From Nocardioides soli (GTDB taxonomy: Bacteria > Actinomycetota > Actinomycetes > Propionibacteriales > Nocardioidaceae), in assembly GCF_014191495.1 (NCBI RefSeq), contig NZ_JACHWR010000001.1, forward strand, positions 868,001-932,000: DNA of 64,000 nucleotides. Reading direction: 5' to 3'. Made by a program: the position numbers and the translations under genes. Shown in pieces: positions 26,985 through 35,277 of this stretch (the first letter of the stretch is position 1; each line of letters opens with the position of its first letter). Under the pieces are notes generated by a model. It did no database searches. It was not told the DNA's origin and worked only from the letters and a program-made list of their open reading frames with translations.

Positions 26985-27554
26985 ATGACCGAGCCGACCC
27001 GGCGCCGGCGGGACCCCGTCGCGCGCAAGCAGGCGATCGTCGACGCGGCGGCCGAGATCGTCGCCGAGCAGGGTCCGGCCGGGCTCTCCCACCGCAGCGT
27101 GGCCACGCGCGCGCAGGTGCCCCTGGGGTCGACGACGCAGTACTTCGACTCGCTCCAGGACATGCGCGCAGCCGCGCTCGAGCGGATGGCGCAGGATCTC
27201 GAGGCCGACCTGGCCTCGCTCGCCGTGGCGATCGCCGACACCGGCGACATCGCCGCCGCCATCGCGACCTGGCTGCACGCCTACCTGACCGACGAGGCCG
27301 CCCTGCGCTCCGACGTCGTCCTCAGTTCCGCGGTGGTCCTCGACCCGACGCTGCGGCACCTCGCCCGGCAGTGGACCGCCGACGTGACCGCCATGCTGTC
27401 GCCCCACATCGGCGCCGCGGCCGCCCTCGCCGTCTCGATGTACGCCGACGGCGCGACCTGGCACGCCGCCCTGCACGACACCCCGCTCGGCGTCGACGAG
27501 CTGACGGACGCGATCCGGGCGCTGCTCACCCTGAGCGGAGGGGAGCCGTCGTGA
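26985..27554 (+). CDS. TetR-family regulator of the adjacent efflux pump
   Basis: 189 aa from ATG at 26985 with GTGGAG upstream. The N-terminal domain has IVDAAAEIVAEQGPAGLSHR followed by SVATRAQVPLGSTTQYFDSL, the expected helix-turn-helix. The last four bases (GTGA) overlap the start of the MFS gene, so repressor and pump are made from one transcript. The near-perfect palindrome at 26938-26965 is its probable operator. Confidence 0.9.
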   Translation: MTEPTRRRRDPVARKQAIVDAAAEIVAEQGPAGLSHRSVATRAQVPLGSTTQYFDSLQDMRAAALERMAQDLEADLASLAVAIADTGDIAAAIATWLHAYLTDEAALRSDVVLSSAVVLDPTLRHLARQWTADVTAMLSPHIGAAAALAVSMYADGATWHAALHDTPLGVDELTDAIRALLTLSGGEPS

Positions 27555-29107
27555 CCGGGTCCACGTCGTACCGGACCGAGGCGAGCCCGCCGCCGGAGCT
27601 CTCGAAGCGGCACCGCTGGTCGGCCGCGGCCGTGCTGTCGGCGAGCCTCCTGGTCATCGTGATGGACCTGACGATCCTCAACATCGCCATCCCCGACATG
27701 GCCGAGGACCTGCAGCCGTCGGCCACCCAGCTGCTGTGGATCGTCGACAGTTACTCCCTCGTCCTCGCCGGCATGCTGGTCTCGGTGAGCGCCATCGGCG
27801 ACCGATGGGGCCGCAAGCGGATGCTGCTCGCGGGGTACCTGCTCTTCGGCATCGCCTCCGCGCTGGTCCTCGTCGCCGACACCGCCGCCCACGTGATCGC
27901 GATCCGGGCGCTGCTCGGCCTCGGCGGCGCGATGATCATGCCGACCACGCTGTCGCTGCTGCGCTCGGTCTTCCGCGACCCCCGGGAGCGCGCGACCGCC
28001 CTCGCGATCTGGGCCTCGGTGGCCGGCATCGGCGCCGCCATCGGACCGCTCGTCGGCGGCGCGCTGCTCGAGCACTTCTCGTGGCGCTCGGCCTTCCTGG
28101 TCAACGTCCCCCTGATGGCGATCGCCCTGGTGGCGGGTCTCCTCATCCTGCCGGAGTCCCGCAGCCCGAGGCCCGGGACCTGGGACCTCGCCGCGGCCGG
28201 CCAGTCGCTCGTCGGCATGGTCGCGCTCGTCTGGGCGCTCAAGCACTTCGCGAAGGAGCAGAGCCTGGCCGCACCGCCGGGCTGGCTGGCGCTGGCCGTC
28301 GGCGTCGCCCTGCTCGCGGCGTTCGTGCGCCGCTGCCTGCGCTCCCCCGAGCCGTTCCTCGACCTGCGCCTGTTCCTCCGGCGGCCGTTCACCGCCGGCG
28401 TCGTCGCCGCCCTCGGGTCCACGCTGGCGCTCGCGGCCGCGATGCTGCTGATCGCGCAGTGGCTGCAGCTGGTCGACGGGCTCAGCCCGATCCAGGCCGG
28501 GCTCCGGCTCGTCCCGTCCGCACTCGCCGGCGCCGTCGCCTCGCTGCTCGCGCCGTGGCTGGCCCGGCGCCTCGGCGTCCGCGCGGTCCTCGCCGGCTCG
28601 CTCGCCATGACCGGCGTCGGCATGGCCTGGCTGCAGCTCACCCCGGGCGAGCTCTCCCACACGGCCGTGTACGTCGCGCTGGTGCTGGTCGGCGCCGGGA
28701 CCGGCGCGCTGGCCCTCGGCTCGGCGATGATCATGTCGAGCACGCCCGAGGACCGGGCCGGCAACGCGGCCGCGATCGAGGAGGTCTCCTACGACTTCGG
28801 CAACGTGCTCGGCGTCGCCCTCCTCGGCAGCCTCGCCGCCATCGTCTACCGCACCGGCCTCGACGGCCATCCGGTCCTCGGCCGGCTCCCGGCCGAGCTC
28901 GCCGAGACCGCCGGAGACTCCATCGGCAACGCCGTCGGCATCGCCGACCGGGCCGGCCTCCCCGACCTGGCGACGGCGGCCTCCGTCGAGTTCACCCATG
29001 CCCTCGAGGTGACCGGCCTGGTCGGCGGGGTGTTCCTGGTGGCCATCGCCGGCGTCGTCTTCTGGCTGACCCCGCGCGACCTGGACGTCACCGAGCAGCA
29101 CGACTGA
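27551..29107 (+). CDS. MFS drug efflux transporter, DHA2 (14-helix) family
   Basis: 518 aa from GTG at 27551. Motif A is GDRWGRKRMLLAGYLLFG and motif C is GIGAAIGPLVGGALLEHFSW. Strings of hydrophobic segments give about 14 helices, as in EmrB/QacA-type drug:proton antiporters. The start of helix 1 shows SLLVIVMDLTILNIAIPDMA with Asp, typical of DHA2. It is coupled to tetR, so expression is presumably induced by the exported toxin. The substrate is unknown. Confidence 0.9.
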   Translation: MTGSTSYRTEASPPPELSKRHRWSAAAVLSASLLVIVMDLTILNIAIPDMAEDLQPSATQLLWIVDSYSLVLAGMLVSVSAIGDRWGRKRMLLAGYLLFGIASALVLVADTAAHVIAIRALLGLGGAMIMPTTLSLLRSVFRDPRERATALAIWASVAGIGAAIGPLVGGALLEHFSWRSAFLVNVPLMAIALVAGLLILPESRSPRPGTWDLAAAGQSLVGMVALVWALKHFAKEQSLAAPPGWLALAVGVALLAAFVRRCLRSPEPFLDLRLFLRRPFTAGVVAALGSTLALAAAMLLIAQWLQLVDGLSPIQAGLRLVPSALAGAVASLLAPWLARRLGVRAVLAGSLAMTGVGMAWLQLTPGELSHTAVYVALVLVGAGTGALALGSAMIMSSTPEDRAGNAAAIEEVSYDFGNVLGVALLGSLAAIVYRTGLDGHPVLGRLPAELAETAGDSIGNAVGIADRAGLPDLATAASVEFTHALEVTGLVGGVFLVAIAGVVFWLTPRDLDVTEQHD

Positions 29108-29322
29108 CGGTCTCCTGCTGGATCCGCGGGGCCGTGGCGCCCGGCCGTCGCGGGTTTCGGCGATCGGCAGGTGGGAGCAGCCGTACCGGTGTGACGCCTG
29201 ATCCGGACCCTGATCCGATCCGGCGCGACCCGCCGAGACCGATGGGCGGCCCTCGCTCGGACCGGCCCACCCCAGACCCGGGCCCACACGCGTCAGGAGG
29301 GACGACGGTCCGGCCCGACCTG

Positions 29323-30357
29323 CTACATCAGGCGCGCGAGCAGTTGGGCGCGGTTGTGCACGCCGAGCTTGGCGTGGATCGACTTGACGTGGTGCTTGAC
29401 CGTGTGGGGGCTCAGGCAGAGCAGCTCCGCGATCTCGGCGTCGGACTTCCCCCGGAGCGCGTTCATCGCGATCTCGGCCTCGCGCTGGGTCAGGGCCGCC
29501 CGGACGGCCGGGTCCAGGGCGCGCCGGGCCGGGTCGTCGGTGCGCAGCACCGAGATCACCACGTCCGGACTCTCGGGAACCCGTTGCGACGTGACCGTGA
29601 TGGTCGTGTCCCGGCCCTCGTCGTCCACGACGTCCCAGGAGCGCGCGGACGACGGGCCCTCGCACTGCAGCATGCCCTCCAGCTCGCGAGCGCCGACCCG
29701 GTGCTTGGCCATCAGCTCGGCGGCGGGTGCGTTGAAGTGGCGTCGCGCCGCCGTCATGTCGGTCAGCACCACGGCGGTGCGGGACCGGTCGAAGGCCGCC
29801 CGCAGCTGGCTGCGCTCGCGTTCGAGCGAGACCCGTCCGTTGATGGCCGAGACCGAGACGCCCAGGACGGCGGCGGCGGTCTTCGCGAGCTCACGGTCCG
29901 CCTCCTCGAACGGAGGCTGGTCCTCGTGCCGCGCCAGGTTCAGCGTGCCGACGACCGCGCCGTCGTGGACGAACGGTGCGCACAGCACCCGTGCCATGTC
30001 GTGCGGGCCGAAAACGTCGCGCACGATGGGGAGACGCTGCCACTCGGCCTGCGGCATCAGGGAGTCGCTGTCGCAGACCTGCAGCCGCTCGACCGCGGTC
30101 TGGACGACCGGATCGTGGTCGCGCCCGTACAGCTCGTAGCTCTGGGCGTAGTAGCTCCCGAGCCCCCGCACCTGCGCGATCGCCGGACGCCCGGTGACGC
30201 TGTCGTGGACGTAGATCCCGACCGCGAACGCGCCGAGCCACCGGTCCGCGCCGTCGAGGAAGTGCTGGAGCATTCCCTCGAGCGACGAGAAGCAGGCCAG
30301 CTGCGCCGCGAGGAGCGGGGACATGGCACGCGCGGGCGTCCACCCAGAGTCGCTCAT
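29323..30357 (-). CDS. LuxR-family regulator with GAF-type sensor
   Basis: 344 aa from ATG at 30357 with GAGGAG upstream. The N-terminal half (about 20-175) reads as a GAF domain (VLCAPFVHDGAVVGTLNLAR, then FEEADRELAKTAAAVLGVSV). A PAS-like middle follows, and the C-terminal LuxR helix-turn-helix is LTQREAEIAMNALRGKSDAE, then IAELLCLSPHTVKHHVKSIH. It is encoded next to the flavin monooxygenase cluster on the same strand and is a candidate regulator of it. The ligand is unknown. Confidence 0.85.
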   Translation of the reverse strand: MSDSGWTPARAMSPLLAAQLACFSSLEGMLQHFLDGADRWLGAFAVGIYVHDSVTGRPAIAQVRGLGSYYAQSYELYGRDHDPVVQTAVERLQVCDSDSLMPQAEWQRLPIVRDVFGPHDMARVLCAPFVHDGAVVGTLNLARHEDQPPFEEADRELAKTAAAVLGVSVSAINGRVSLERERSQLRAAFDRSRTAVVLTDMTAARRHFNAPAAELMAKHRVGARELEGMLQCEGPSSARSWDVVDDEGRDTTITVTSQRVPESPDVVISVLRTDDPARRALDPAVRAALTQREAEIAMNALRGKSDAEIAELLCLSPHTVKHHVKSIHAKLGVHNRAQLLARLM

Positions 30358-30423
30358 CGCCGCTCCTCGTCGGGTCCGCCGGCGTCTGGACCAGGATCGT
30401 AGCCCGTCATGGCCGCGGTCGAG

Positions 30424-30963
30424 TCAGTTCTCGCGGGAGTCGTCGGGGCCGGCGATGCCCCGACCGATCCGGCCCCGGAAGAACGTCAGCGGCTCGCGGC
30501 CGGATCGGATCGAGAAGTCCAGCACCTCCCCGATCAGGATCGCGTGCGAATAGCTCTCGACGCTCTCGACCAGCCGGCACTCGAACGTCGCGACGGCCCC
30601 CTCGATCAGCGGTACGTCGAGCCCGGCGCGCCGGTACCGGATGCGGGCGAACTTGTCGTCCTCCTTGGAGGCGAACAGCTTCGCGATGTCGGCCTGCCCG
30701 CCCGCCAGGAGATTCACCGCGAAGACGTTGGCCTGCTCGATCGCCGTCCGCGTCCGCGACGTGTTCGACAGGCACGCGAGCACCTGCGGCGGGTCGACGG
30801 TGAGAGAGGAGAACGCGTTGACGGTGCTGCCGTGGTCCTCGCCGTCCACCGTGGTGGTCAGCACGGTCACGCCGGTGGGGAACTCCGCGCAGGCTCGCCG
30901 GAAGTCGCGCTCGACGCGGGTCGGATCGCGGTACGACGTACGCCGCTCCGCGAGGCCCATCAT
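30424..30963 (-). CDS. Flavin reductase (HpaC/HsaB-like), oxygenase partner
   Basis: 179 aa. Flavin-reductase-like split-barrel domain: FPTGVTVLTTTVDGEDHGST, NAFSSLTVDPPQVLACLSNT, and FAVNLLAGGQADIAKLFASK. It should use NAD(P)H to supply reduced FMN or FAD to the oxygenase encoded immediately upstream, whose stop overlaps its ATG (ATGA). Product size and context match HsaB-, HpaC- or DszD-type reductases. Confidence 0.9.
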   Translation of the reverse strand: MMGLAERRTSYRDPTRVERDFRRACAEFPTGVTVLTTTVDGEDHGSTVNAFSSLTVDPPQVLACLSNTSRTRTAIEQANVFAVNLLAGGQADIAKLFASKEDDKFARIRYRRAGLDVPLIEGAVATFECRLVESVESYSHAILIGEVLDFSIRSGREPLTFFRGRIGRGIAGPDDSREN

Positions 30964-32168
30964 GGAGCGACCTGCAGCGACGGCGCCTGGCTCGGGTCGA
31001 GCCCCATCGAGATCAGCCCGGACATCTCGGCGCACGCGAACATGTTGGGCGGCATGATCGCTCCGGTCGTGGCATCGCGCAGCATCCGCTCGTAGCCGCG
31101 CGAGCGCATCAGCGAGTTGAGCCCGCCGGCCGTCGTACCCAGGGTGGAGATGGTGTGGATCGCCGTGCCGACCATCAGCTTGGCGCGCAGGAACGCGTAG
31201 CAGGTCGCGATGCTCGGGCCGCTGCGCTCGTCGGCCTCCCAGGCCGCCTGATACATCAGCAGCCGGGCCGCCTCGGTCTGCGCCGAGGCGTGCCCGATCG
31301 CGCTGCTGATGGTCGGGTGGTAACCGGTCGGCTGGGCGAAGCCCTTCGCGGCCCGGCCGCTGAGCGAGGTCTGCAGCCACTTCACCATGCCCTCGGCGAG
31401 GCCGAGGTAGCAACCGGTGTAGCCGCCCCAGGCAATGTGCGCCTGCGCGACGATCCAGTTGCCGAGGAAGTCGTCGAACTCGCAGAGCACCAGCTCGTCG
31501 GGCACGAACGCCCGGTCGATCCTGACCTGGTTGCTCCGCGTCGAGCGCATGCCGAGCGTGTCCCAGTCGTCGATCACCGTGACCGCGTCCGGCTGGTCGG
31601 TCGGCATCAGGAAGCCGACCACCCGCGTCGGGTCCGGGTCGCCCTCGGGGTGGGCGAACATGAAGGCGTACTCGCTGGCCTCCCAGTACGACGCGAACAT
31701 CTTGGTCCCCGTCACCTCGAGGCCACCGTCGACCCGGCGGGCCGACAGCGAGGGCAGGTACGTCGCGGGCAGCAGGCTCGAGGCCGCCGGCTCCGAGAGC
31801 GGCGCGCAGATCAGCGCGCCTCCGAGCACGAGCTTCGCGACCCGCTCCTTGGTCTCCTCCGGGACCGCGTCGAGCGTGGAGATGATGCGCGTCGCGACGT
31901 AGTGCATGTTGAAGCCGAGGGCCGTCGCCGCGTCGCCCTGGGCGAGCGCCTCGACGAACGCCAGCCACTGGGTGGTGCGCGCCCCGCGGCCGCCCAGGTG
32001 CCGCGGGAGGGCCACGCCGAAGAGATCGGCGTCCCGGAGCCGGTCGAGGTGCTCGACGGCGGTCGTCGCCTCGAGGTCGTGCGTGGCGGCGTTGGCCGCG
32101 AAGTCGGCGGCCAGGGCGGCGCCGAGGTCGGCGAGCTCCTGGCTCTGGTGATCCAGCTGGAAGTCCAC
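30960..32168 (-). CDS. Acyl-CoA-dehydrogenase-fold flavin-dependent monooxygenase
   Basis: 402 aa. The N-terminal helical, middle beta and C-terminal four-helix domains of the acyl-CoA dehydrogenase fold are evident (LPRHLGGRGARTTQWLAFVE; ICAPLSEPAASSLLPATYLP; the four-helix part with FAQPTGYHP). No catalytic glutamate typical of true acyl-CoA dehydrogenases is obvious. The coupled flavin reductase suggests a group D two-component monooxygenase such as HsaA or DszC, which hydroxylates aromatic or sulfur-containing substrates. The real substrate is not identifiable. Confidence 0.75.
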   Translation of the reverse strand: MDFQLDHQSQELADLGAALAADFAANAATHDLEATTAVEHLDRLRDADLFGVALPRHLGGRGARTTQWLAFVEALAQGDAATALGFNMHYVATRIISTLDAVPEETKERVAKLVLGGALICAPLSEPAASSLLPATYLPSLSARRVDGGLEVTGTKMFASYWEASEYAFMFAHPEGDPDPTRVVGFLMPTDQPDAVTVIDDWDTLGMRSTRSNQVRIDRAFVPDELVLCEFDDFLGNWIVAQAHIAWGGYTGCYLGLAEGMVKWLQTSLSGRAAKGFAQPTGYHPTISSAIGHASAQTEAARLLMYQAAWEADERSGPSIATCYAFLRAKLMVGTAIHTISTLGTTAGGLNSLMRSRGYERMLRDATTGAIMPPNMFACAEMSGLISMGLDPSQAPSLQVAP

Positions 32169-32216
32169 GATTCACTCCTAGGTTGTAGTCGTACGGGCGG
32201 GGCCGGAACGGTGGGG

Positions 32217-33713
32217 TCAGGTCCACATCGGCGGTCGGGTGGGATCGAGGCTCGTGTGCACGACCTTGGTGGTCGTGTACTCGAGCACGGTCGCGGCAGC
32301 GCCCTCGCGGCCGAAACCGCTCGCCTTGACGCCGCCCTGGGGCTGTCCCAGCGGGGTGGCGAACCAGGTGTTGATCCAGACCATCCCTGACTCCAGGCGA
32401 TCGGCGATCTGGAAGGCCCGGGCCAGGTCGGCGGAGCAGACCCCGTTGGCCAGGCCGTAGGCGACGCCGTTGACCCGGTCGACCACCTCGTCCTCGTCCG
32501 CCCAGCTCTCGACCGTGAGCACCGGCCCGAAGAACTCCTCGCACGACGCGCTGGTCGTGCCGCCCGGCGAGGCCAGCACCGTGGGGCGCAGGTAGGAGCC
32601 CTCGCGCAGGTGCTCGGGGAGGTCCGGCTCCACGCCGCCGGCCCGCAGCGTCGCGCCCGCCTCGACGGCGGCGGCGACCCGGGCCGCGACGCGGTCGCGG
32701 TGGGCGCGGCTGACGAGAGGGCCCACCTGGGTGCTCGGGTCGAGGGCGTCGCCGACCGTGATCCGGTCCGCACGCTCGCACACGCGCTCCAGCAGCGACT
32801 CGTACCTCGACTCGTGCACCAGGAGTCGCGACGAGGCGAAGCAGACCTCGCCGTTCGCCGCGAAGATGCCGGTCAGCACGTCCTCGGTCACCGTGTCCAG
32901 GTCGGCGTCGGCGCACACGATCATCGAGCCCTTGCCACCCAGCTCCATCAGCGTGGGCGCGAGTCGGCCGGCGACGTCGCGCAGGATGCTGCGACCGGTC
33001 TCGGTGCCGCCGGTGAAGCTCACTTTCGCCACGCCGGGGTGCGACACGAGCGCGCGGCCCACGTCGGGGCCGTCGCCGGTCACGACGTTGACGACGCCGG
33101 GCGGGAACACGTCCTGGAGGATCCGGACGAACTCGACGGTGCTCACCGATGCCAGCTCACTCGGCTTGACCACGACGGTGTTGCCGGCGGCGAGGGCGGG
33201 AGCGAGCTTGTGCGCGACCGAGATCAGCGGCGAGTTCCAGGGCACCAGCGCCGCGACGACGCCGAGCGGTTGTGGCGACGTGACGACGTGGGCACCGGGC
33301 CCGCAGGGCACGGTCTGCCCGTGCAGGTCCCGGACGACGCCCGAGAAGAAGCGGAAGATCTCCGCCGCCGTCGGCACGTCGATCAGTCCGGCCTCGCGGA
33401 TCGGGCGCCCGTTCTCGGTGGCCAGCAGCACCGGCCACTCCTCGGCCCCCGAACCCAGCCGCTCGGCGACGGCCCACAGCAGCCGCTGACGCTCGTCGAG
33501 CGAGGTCGCGCGCCATGCCGGGAACGCCTTCGCCGCCGCGCTGACGGCTCGTTCGACGTCGGCCGGCGTACCCGCGGTGACCTCGGCCCAGACCCGCCCG
33601 GTGCTCGGGTCGATCGCGGGGAAGGTCGCGGCGCCGATGGCTTCCTCGCCGCCGATGATCTGCGGCACCGGCGTCTCGAGGGCTGCCCTCTCGGGCGCTA
33701 CGGAGAGGGTCAT
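32217..33713 (-). CDS. Aldehyde dehydrogenase
   Basis: 498 aa from ATG at 33713. NAD(P)-dependent family: VVAALVPWNSPLISVAHKLA, NTVVVKPSELASV, FTGGTETGRSILRDVAGRLA, the general-base glutamate in MELGGKGS, the catalytic cysteine in NGEVCFASSR, and EEFFGPVLTV. It lies in the oxygenase cluster with an NTF2-like gene upstream, so it probably oxidises an aldehyde released in the pathway. Confidence 0.9.
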   Translation of the reverse strand: MTLSVAPERAALETPVPQIIGGEEAIGAATFPAIDPSTGRVWAEVTAGTPADVERAVSAAAKAFPAWRATSLDERQRLLWAVAERLGSGAEEWPVLLATENGRPIREAGLIDVPTAAEIFRFFSGVVRDLHGQTVPCGPGAHVVTSPQPLGVVAALVPWNSPLISVAHKLAPALAAGNTVVVKPSELASVSTVEFVRILQDVFPPGVVNVVTGDGPDVGRALVSHPGVAKVSFTGGTETGRSILRDVAGRLAPTLMELGGKGSMIVCADADLDTVTEDVLTGIFAANGEVCFASSRLLVHESRYESLLERVCERADRITVGDALDPSTQVGPLVSRAHRDRVAARVAAAVEAGATLRAGGVEPDLPEHLREGSYLRPTVLASPGGTTSASCEEFFGPVLTVESWADEDEVVDRVNGVAYGLANGVCSADLARAFQIADRLESGMVWINTWFATPLGQPQGGVKASGFGREGAAATVLEYTTTKVVHTSLDPTRPPMWT

Positions 33714-33714
33714 C

Positions 33715-34107
33715 TCACCCGCCGATGTGGGCCGAGTGGAAGGGGTTGTCGATCCGGATGCGCCAGGTCCCATCGGGCTGACGGCAGAAGACGTTGCTGT
33801 CGGTCGCGCCCATCTCGACGGGCTGACCGTCGGGCCCGGTGCCGGTCAGCTGCCACTTCAGGGCGACCAGCACGACGTCCCCCGCCTCGACCCGGTGCAC
33901 CTCCTCGACGGTCAGGTGCGGCTTGGTGTCGATGAACGCCTGCAGCGCCTCCCGCAGGGCCGGTCGCCCGCTGACGGGTGCGTCGCCCGGGCCGGTCTGG
34001 AACACCGTGTCGTCGTCCCAGCAGGACAGTGCCAGCTCCAGGTCGCCGGCGTTCATCGCCTCGACGAACAACTCGTTGATCTCGGTGACGCTGTTTCGCG
34101 AACCCAC
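33715..34107 (-). CDS. NTF2-like/SnoaL-type small protein (YybH-like)
   Basis: 130 aa from GTG at 34107 with GAGGAG 5 bases upstream. The cone-shaped NTF2 fold is suggested by INELFVEAMNAGDLELALSC, a central strand run (VEEVHRVEAGDVVLVALKWQ), and DGTWRIRIDNPFH at the end. Such proteins are small hydrolases, isomerases or ligand binders. It begins the oxygenase cluster, one base ahead of the aldehyde dehydrogenase gene. Confidence 0.75.
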   Translation of the reverse strand: MGSRNSVTEINELFVEAMNAGDLELALSCWDDDTVFQTGPGDAPVSGRPALREALQAFIDTKPHLTVEEVHRVEAGDVVLVALKWQLTGTGPDGQPVEMGATDSNVFCRQPDGTWRIRIDNPFHSAHIGG

Positions 34108-34174
34108 GTGGACTCCTCGTGTCGGTGCGGAGGATCGGCCCTCCGCATGGCGGTGCCTCAAGTTAGGTCCGCCA

Positions 34175-34186
34175 TGACCTGGGTCA
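34175..34186. promoter_or_regulatory. Short inverted repeat upstream of the oxygenase cluster
   Basis: TGACC-TG-GGTCA, 68 bases before the NTF2-like start codon. The short perfect arms are compatible with a regulator half-site pair, but the arms are only 5 bases, so chance occurrence is possible. Confidence 0.25.
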
Positions 34187-34242
34187 CATCCCGCGCCGGC
34201 GTCATCCCGGCGAACCCCCTGGTTGGGGGATCTCGCGCACGC

Positions 34243-34282
34243 AAGAACGGCCCCACCCGCGGGCGCGGGTGGGGCCGTTCTT
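34243..34282 (-). terminator. Terminator of tmRNA, 19-bp stem
   Basis: AAGAACGGCCCCACCCGCG (34243-34261) pairs perfectly with CGCGGGTGGGGCCGTTCTT (34264-34282) around a 2-base centre. It lies 35 bases past the tmRNA 3' end. A second perfect hairpin (34293-34312) lies between. Few U residues follow, as usual for high-GC actinobacteria. Confidence 0.8.
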
Positions 34283-34292
34283 CGCGACGTGG

Positions 34293-34312
34293 GTGCCCGC
34301 GAACGCGGGCAC
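34293..34312 (-). terminator. Hairpin just downstream of tmRNA
   Basis: GTGCCCGCG (34293-34301) pairs with CGCGGGCAC (34304-34312) around AA. It immediately follows the mature 3' end and probably contributes to termination or 3'-end processing. Confidence 0.55.
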
Positions 34313-34317
34313 GCCTG

Positions 34318-34688
34318 CGGTGGAGCTGCGGGGAATCGAACCCCGGTCCTCGAGCGTCGAACCAGGTCTTCTCCGGGTGCAGTCCGTGCTATCGCATTTC
34401 TCAGCCCCGGGGCTCGCACGGACACGTCCCCGACAGGCTCAGTCGGGATTGAGTCCCGATCAACCACCCCGACAGCAGTTAACCGGCAAGTCTCCTAGAT
34501 GACGCCCACGTCCGGGCCGGAGACGGATACCCGGGTGGACGCTTCGATCACCGCTCAGGCGGCGAGAGCGAAGGAACTGCGCTTAGCGTTGGCAGTTATT
34601 GGTTTCCAGCGATCGTTTACGAGATGACGCTGGCTCCTCGACCCGCTTCCCCTGGAACTAACGTCCCAAGTCGAAACCGATCAGCCCC
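34318..34688 (-). ncRNA. ssrA: Transfer-messenger RNA (tmRNA)
   Basis: Reading the minus strand, the 5' end GGGGCTG (from 34688) pairs with CAGCTCC near the 3' end (34321-34327), forming the tRNA-like acceptor stem. The T-arm is GGGGTTCGATTCCCC. The encoded 3' end reads CCACCG, so the terminal A of CCA must be added. The resume codon is GCC, giving ANAKRSSFALAA before a TGA stop, close to actinobacterial tags ending FALAA. tmRNA frees stalled ribosomes together with SmpB (encoded at 36792-37271). Length about 370 nt is typical. Confidence 0.97.
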
Positions 34689-34694
34689 TCTTGA

Positions 34695-34722
34695 GTTGTA
34701 CAACCACAGTCTAGTGGCTCAA
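34695..34722 (-). promoter_or_regulatory. Promoter of tmRNA
   Basis: On the minus strand TTGAGC (-35, 34717-34722) is separated by 16 bases from TACAAC (-10, 34695-34700). Transcription would begin about 7 bases past the -10, coinciding with the first G of the mature tmRNA at 34688. This suggests little or no 5' trimming. Confidence 0.55.
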
Positions 34723-34779
34723 CTCCGGGCGAGCACGCCGGTATTCCCCCCGTTCCGGCGTGCCCGCCCGGAAGCCTCC

Positions 34780-34936
34780 TCAACCGAGGAACCCCGCCAG
34801 CCAGCTCTGGACCCCGGCGATGTCGACCCGCTGGTAGCCGTCGAGGTAGCGGCAGTTCTCCGTGTAGCCGTACGACGTCACGCCGATGACCTCACCGTTG
34901 TGGAAGAGCGGTCCCCCCGAGTCGCCGAAGCAGGTG
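34780..34936 (-). pseudogene. 3' fragment of a trypsin-like serine protease
   Basis: The minus-strand frame ends CFGDSGGPLFHNGEVIGVTS, then YGYTENCRYLDGYQRVDIAG and VQSWLAGFLG. This is the C-terminal quarter of an S1 peptidase, containing the catalytic-serine motif GDSGGPL. Upstream of the cysteine, homology stops and the sequence becomes the opposite strand of a mazF-like gene, so His, Asp and the signal peptide are missing. It is a remnant left by a rearrangement at about 34930. Confidence 0.8.
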
Positions 34937-35269
34937 TGGCTGGTCGATCTCGAGCCGGTCGTCGGCAGCGAGGCCAGCAAGTCCCGCCCCTGCGTCCTGG
35001 TCAGCAACGATCACGCCAACTCGCGTGCCGCCGCCCTGACCCGGGGCACGGTCACCGTCGTTCCGGCGACGACCACGCTGGACCCGGTTCTCGCGTTCCA
35101 CGTCGTGCTCCCCGCCGAGGACACCGGCCTCCGGCAGGACTCCAAGGCACAGGCCGAGCAGGTGCGCTCGGTCGACGTGCGTCGCTTGATCCAGCGCGTC
35201 GGCCGCCTTCCGGTGCCACTGACCCATGCCGTGGACGACGCGCTGCGGCTCCACCTCGACCTGGATTGA
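34886..35269 (+). pseudogene. MazF/PemK-family toxin lacking its native start
   Basis: From 34934 the plus-strand frame reads VWLVDLEPVVGSEASKSRPC, then VLVSNDHANS. A strong match to PemK/MazF endoribonucleases continues to DSKAQAEQVRSVDVRRL and DDALRLHLDLD. Only the usual first five or six residues (MRRGEI-like) and the ribosome site are missing. In their place the frame runs back to ATG 34886 through DNA belonging to the protease fragment on the other strand. No antitoxin gene is next to it. A product could still arise from ATG 34886 or GTG 34934, but loss of function is the simpler view. Confidence 0.7.
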
Positions 35270-35277
35270 CCCCATGG

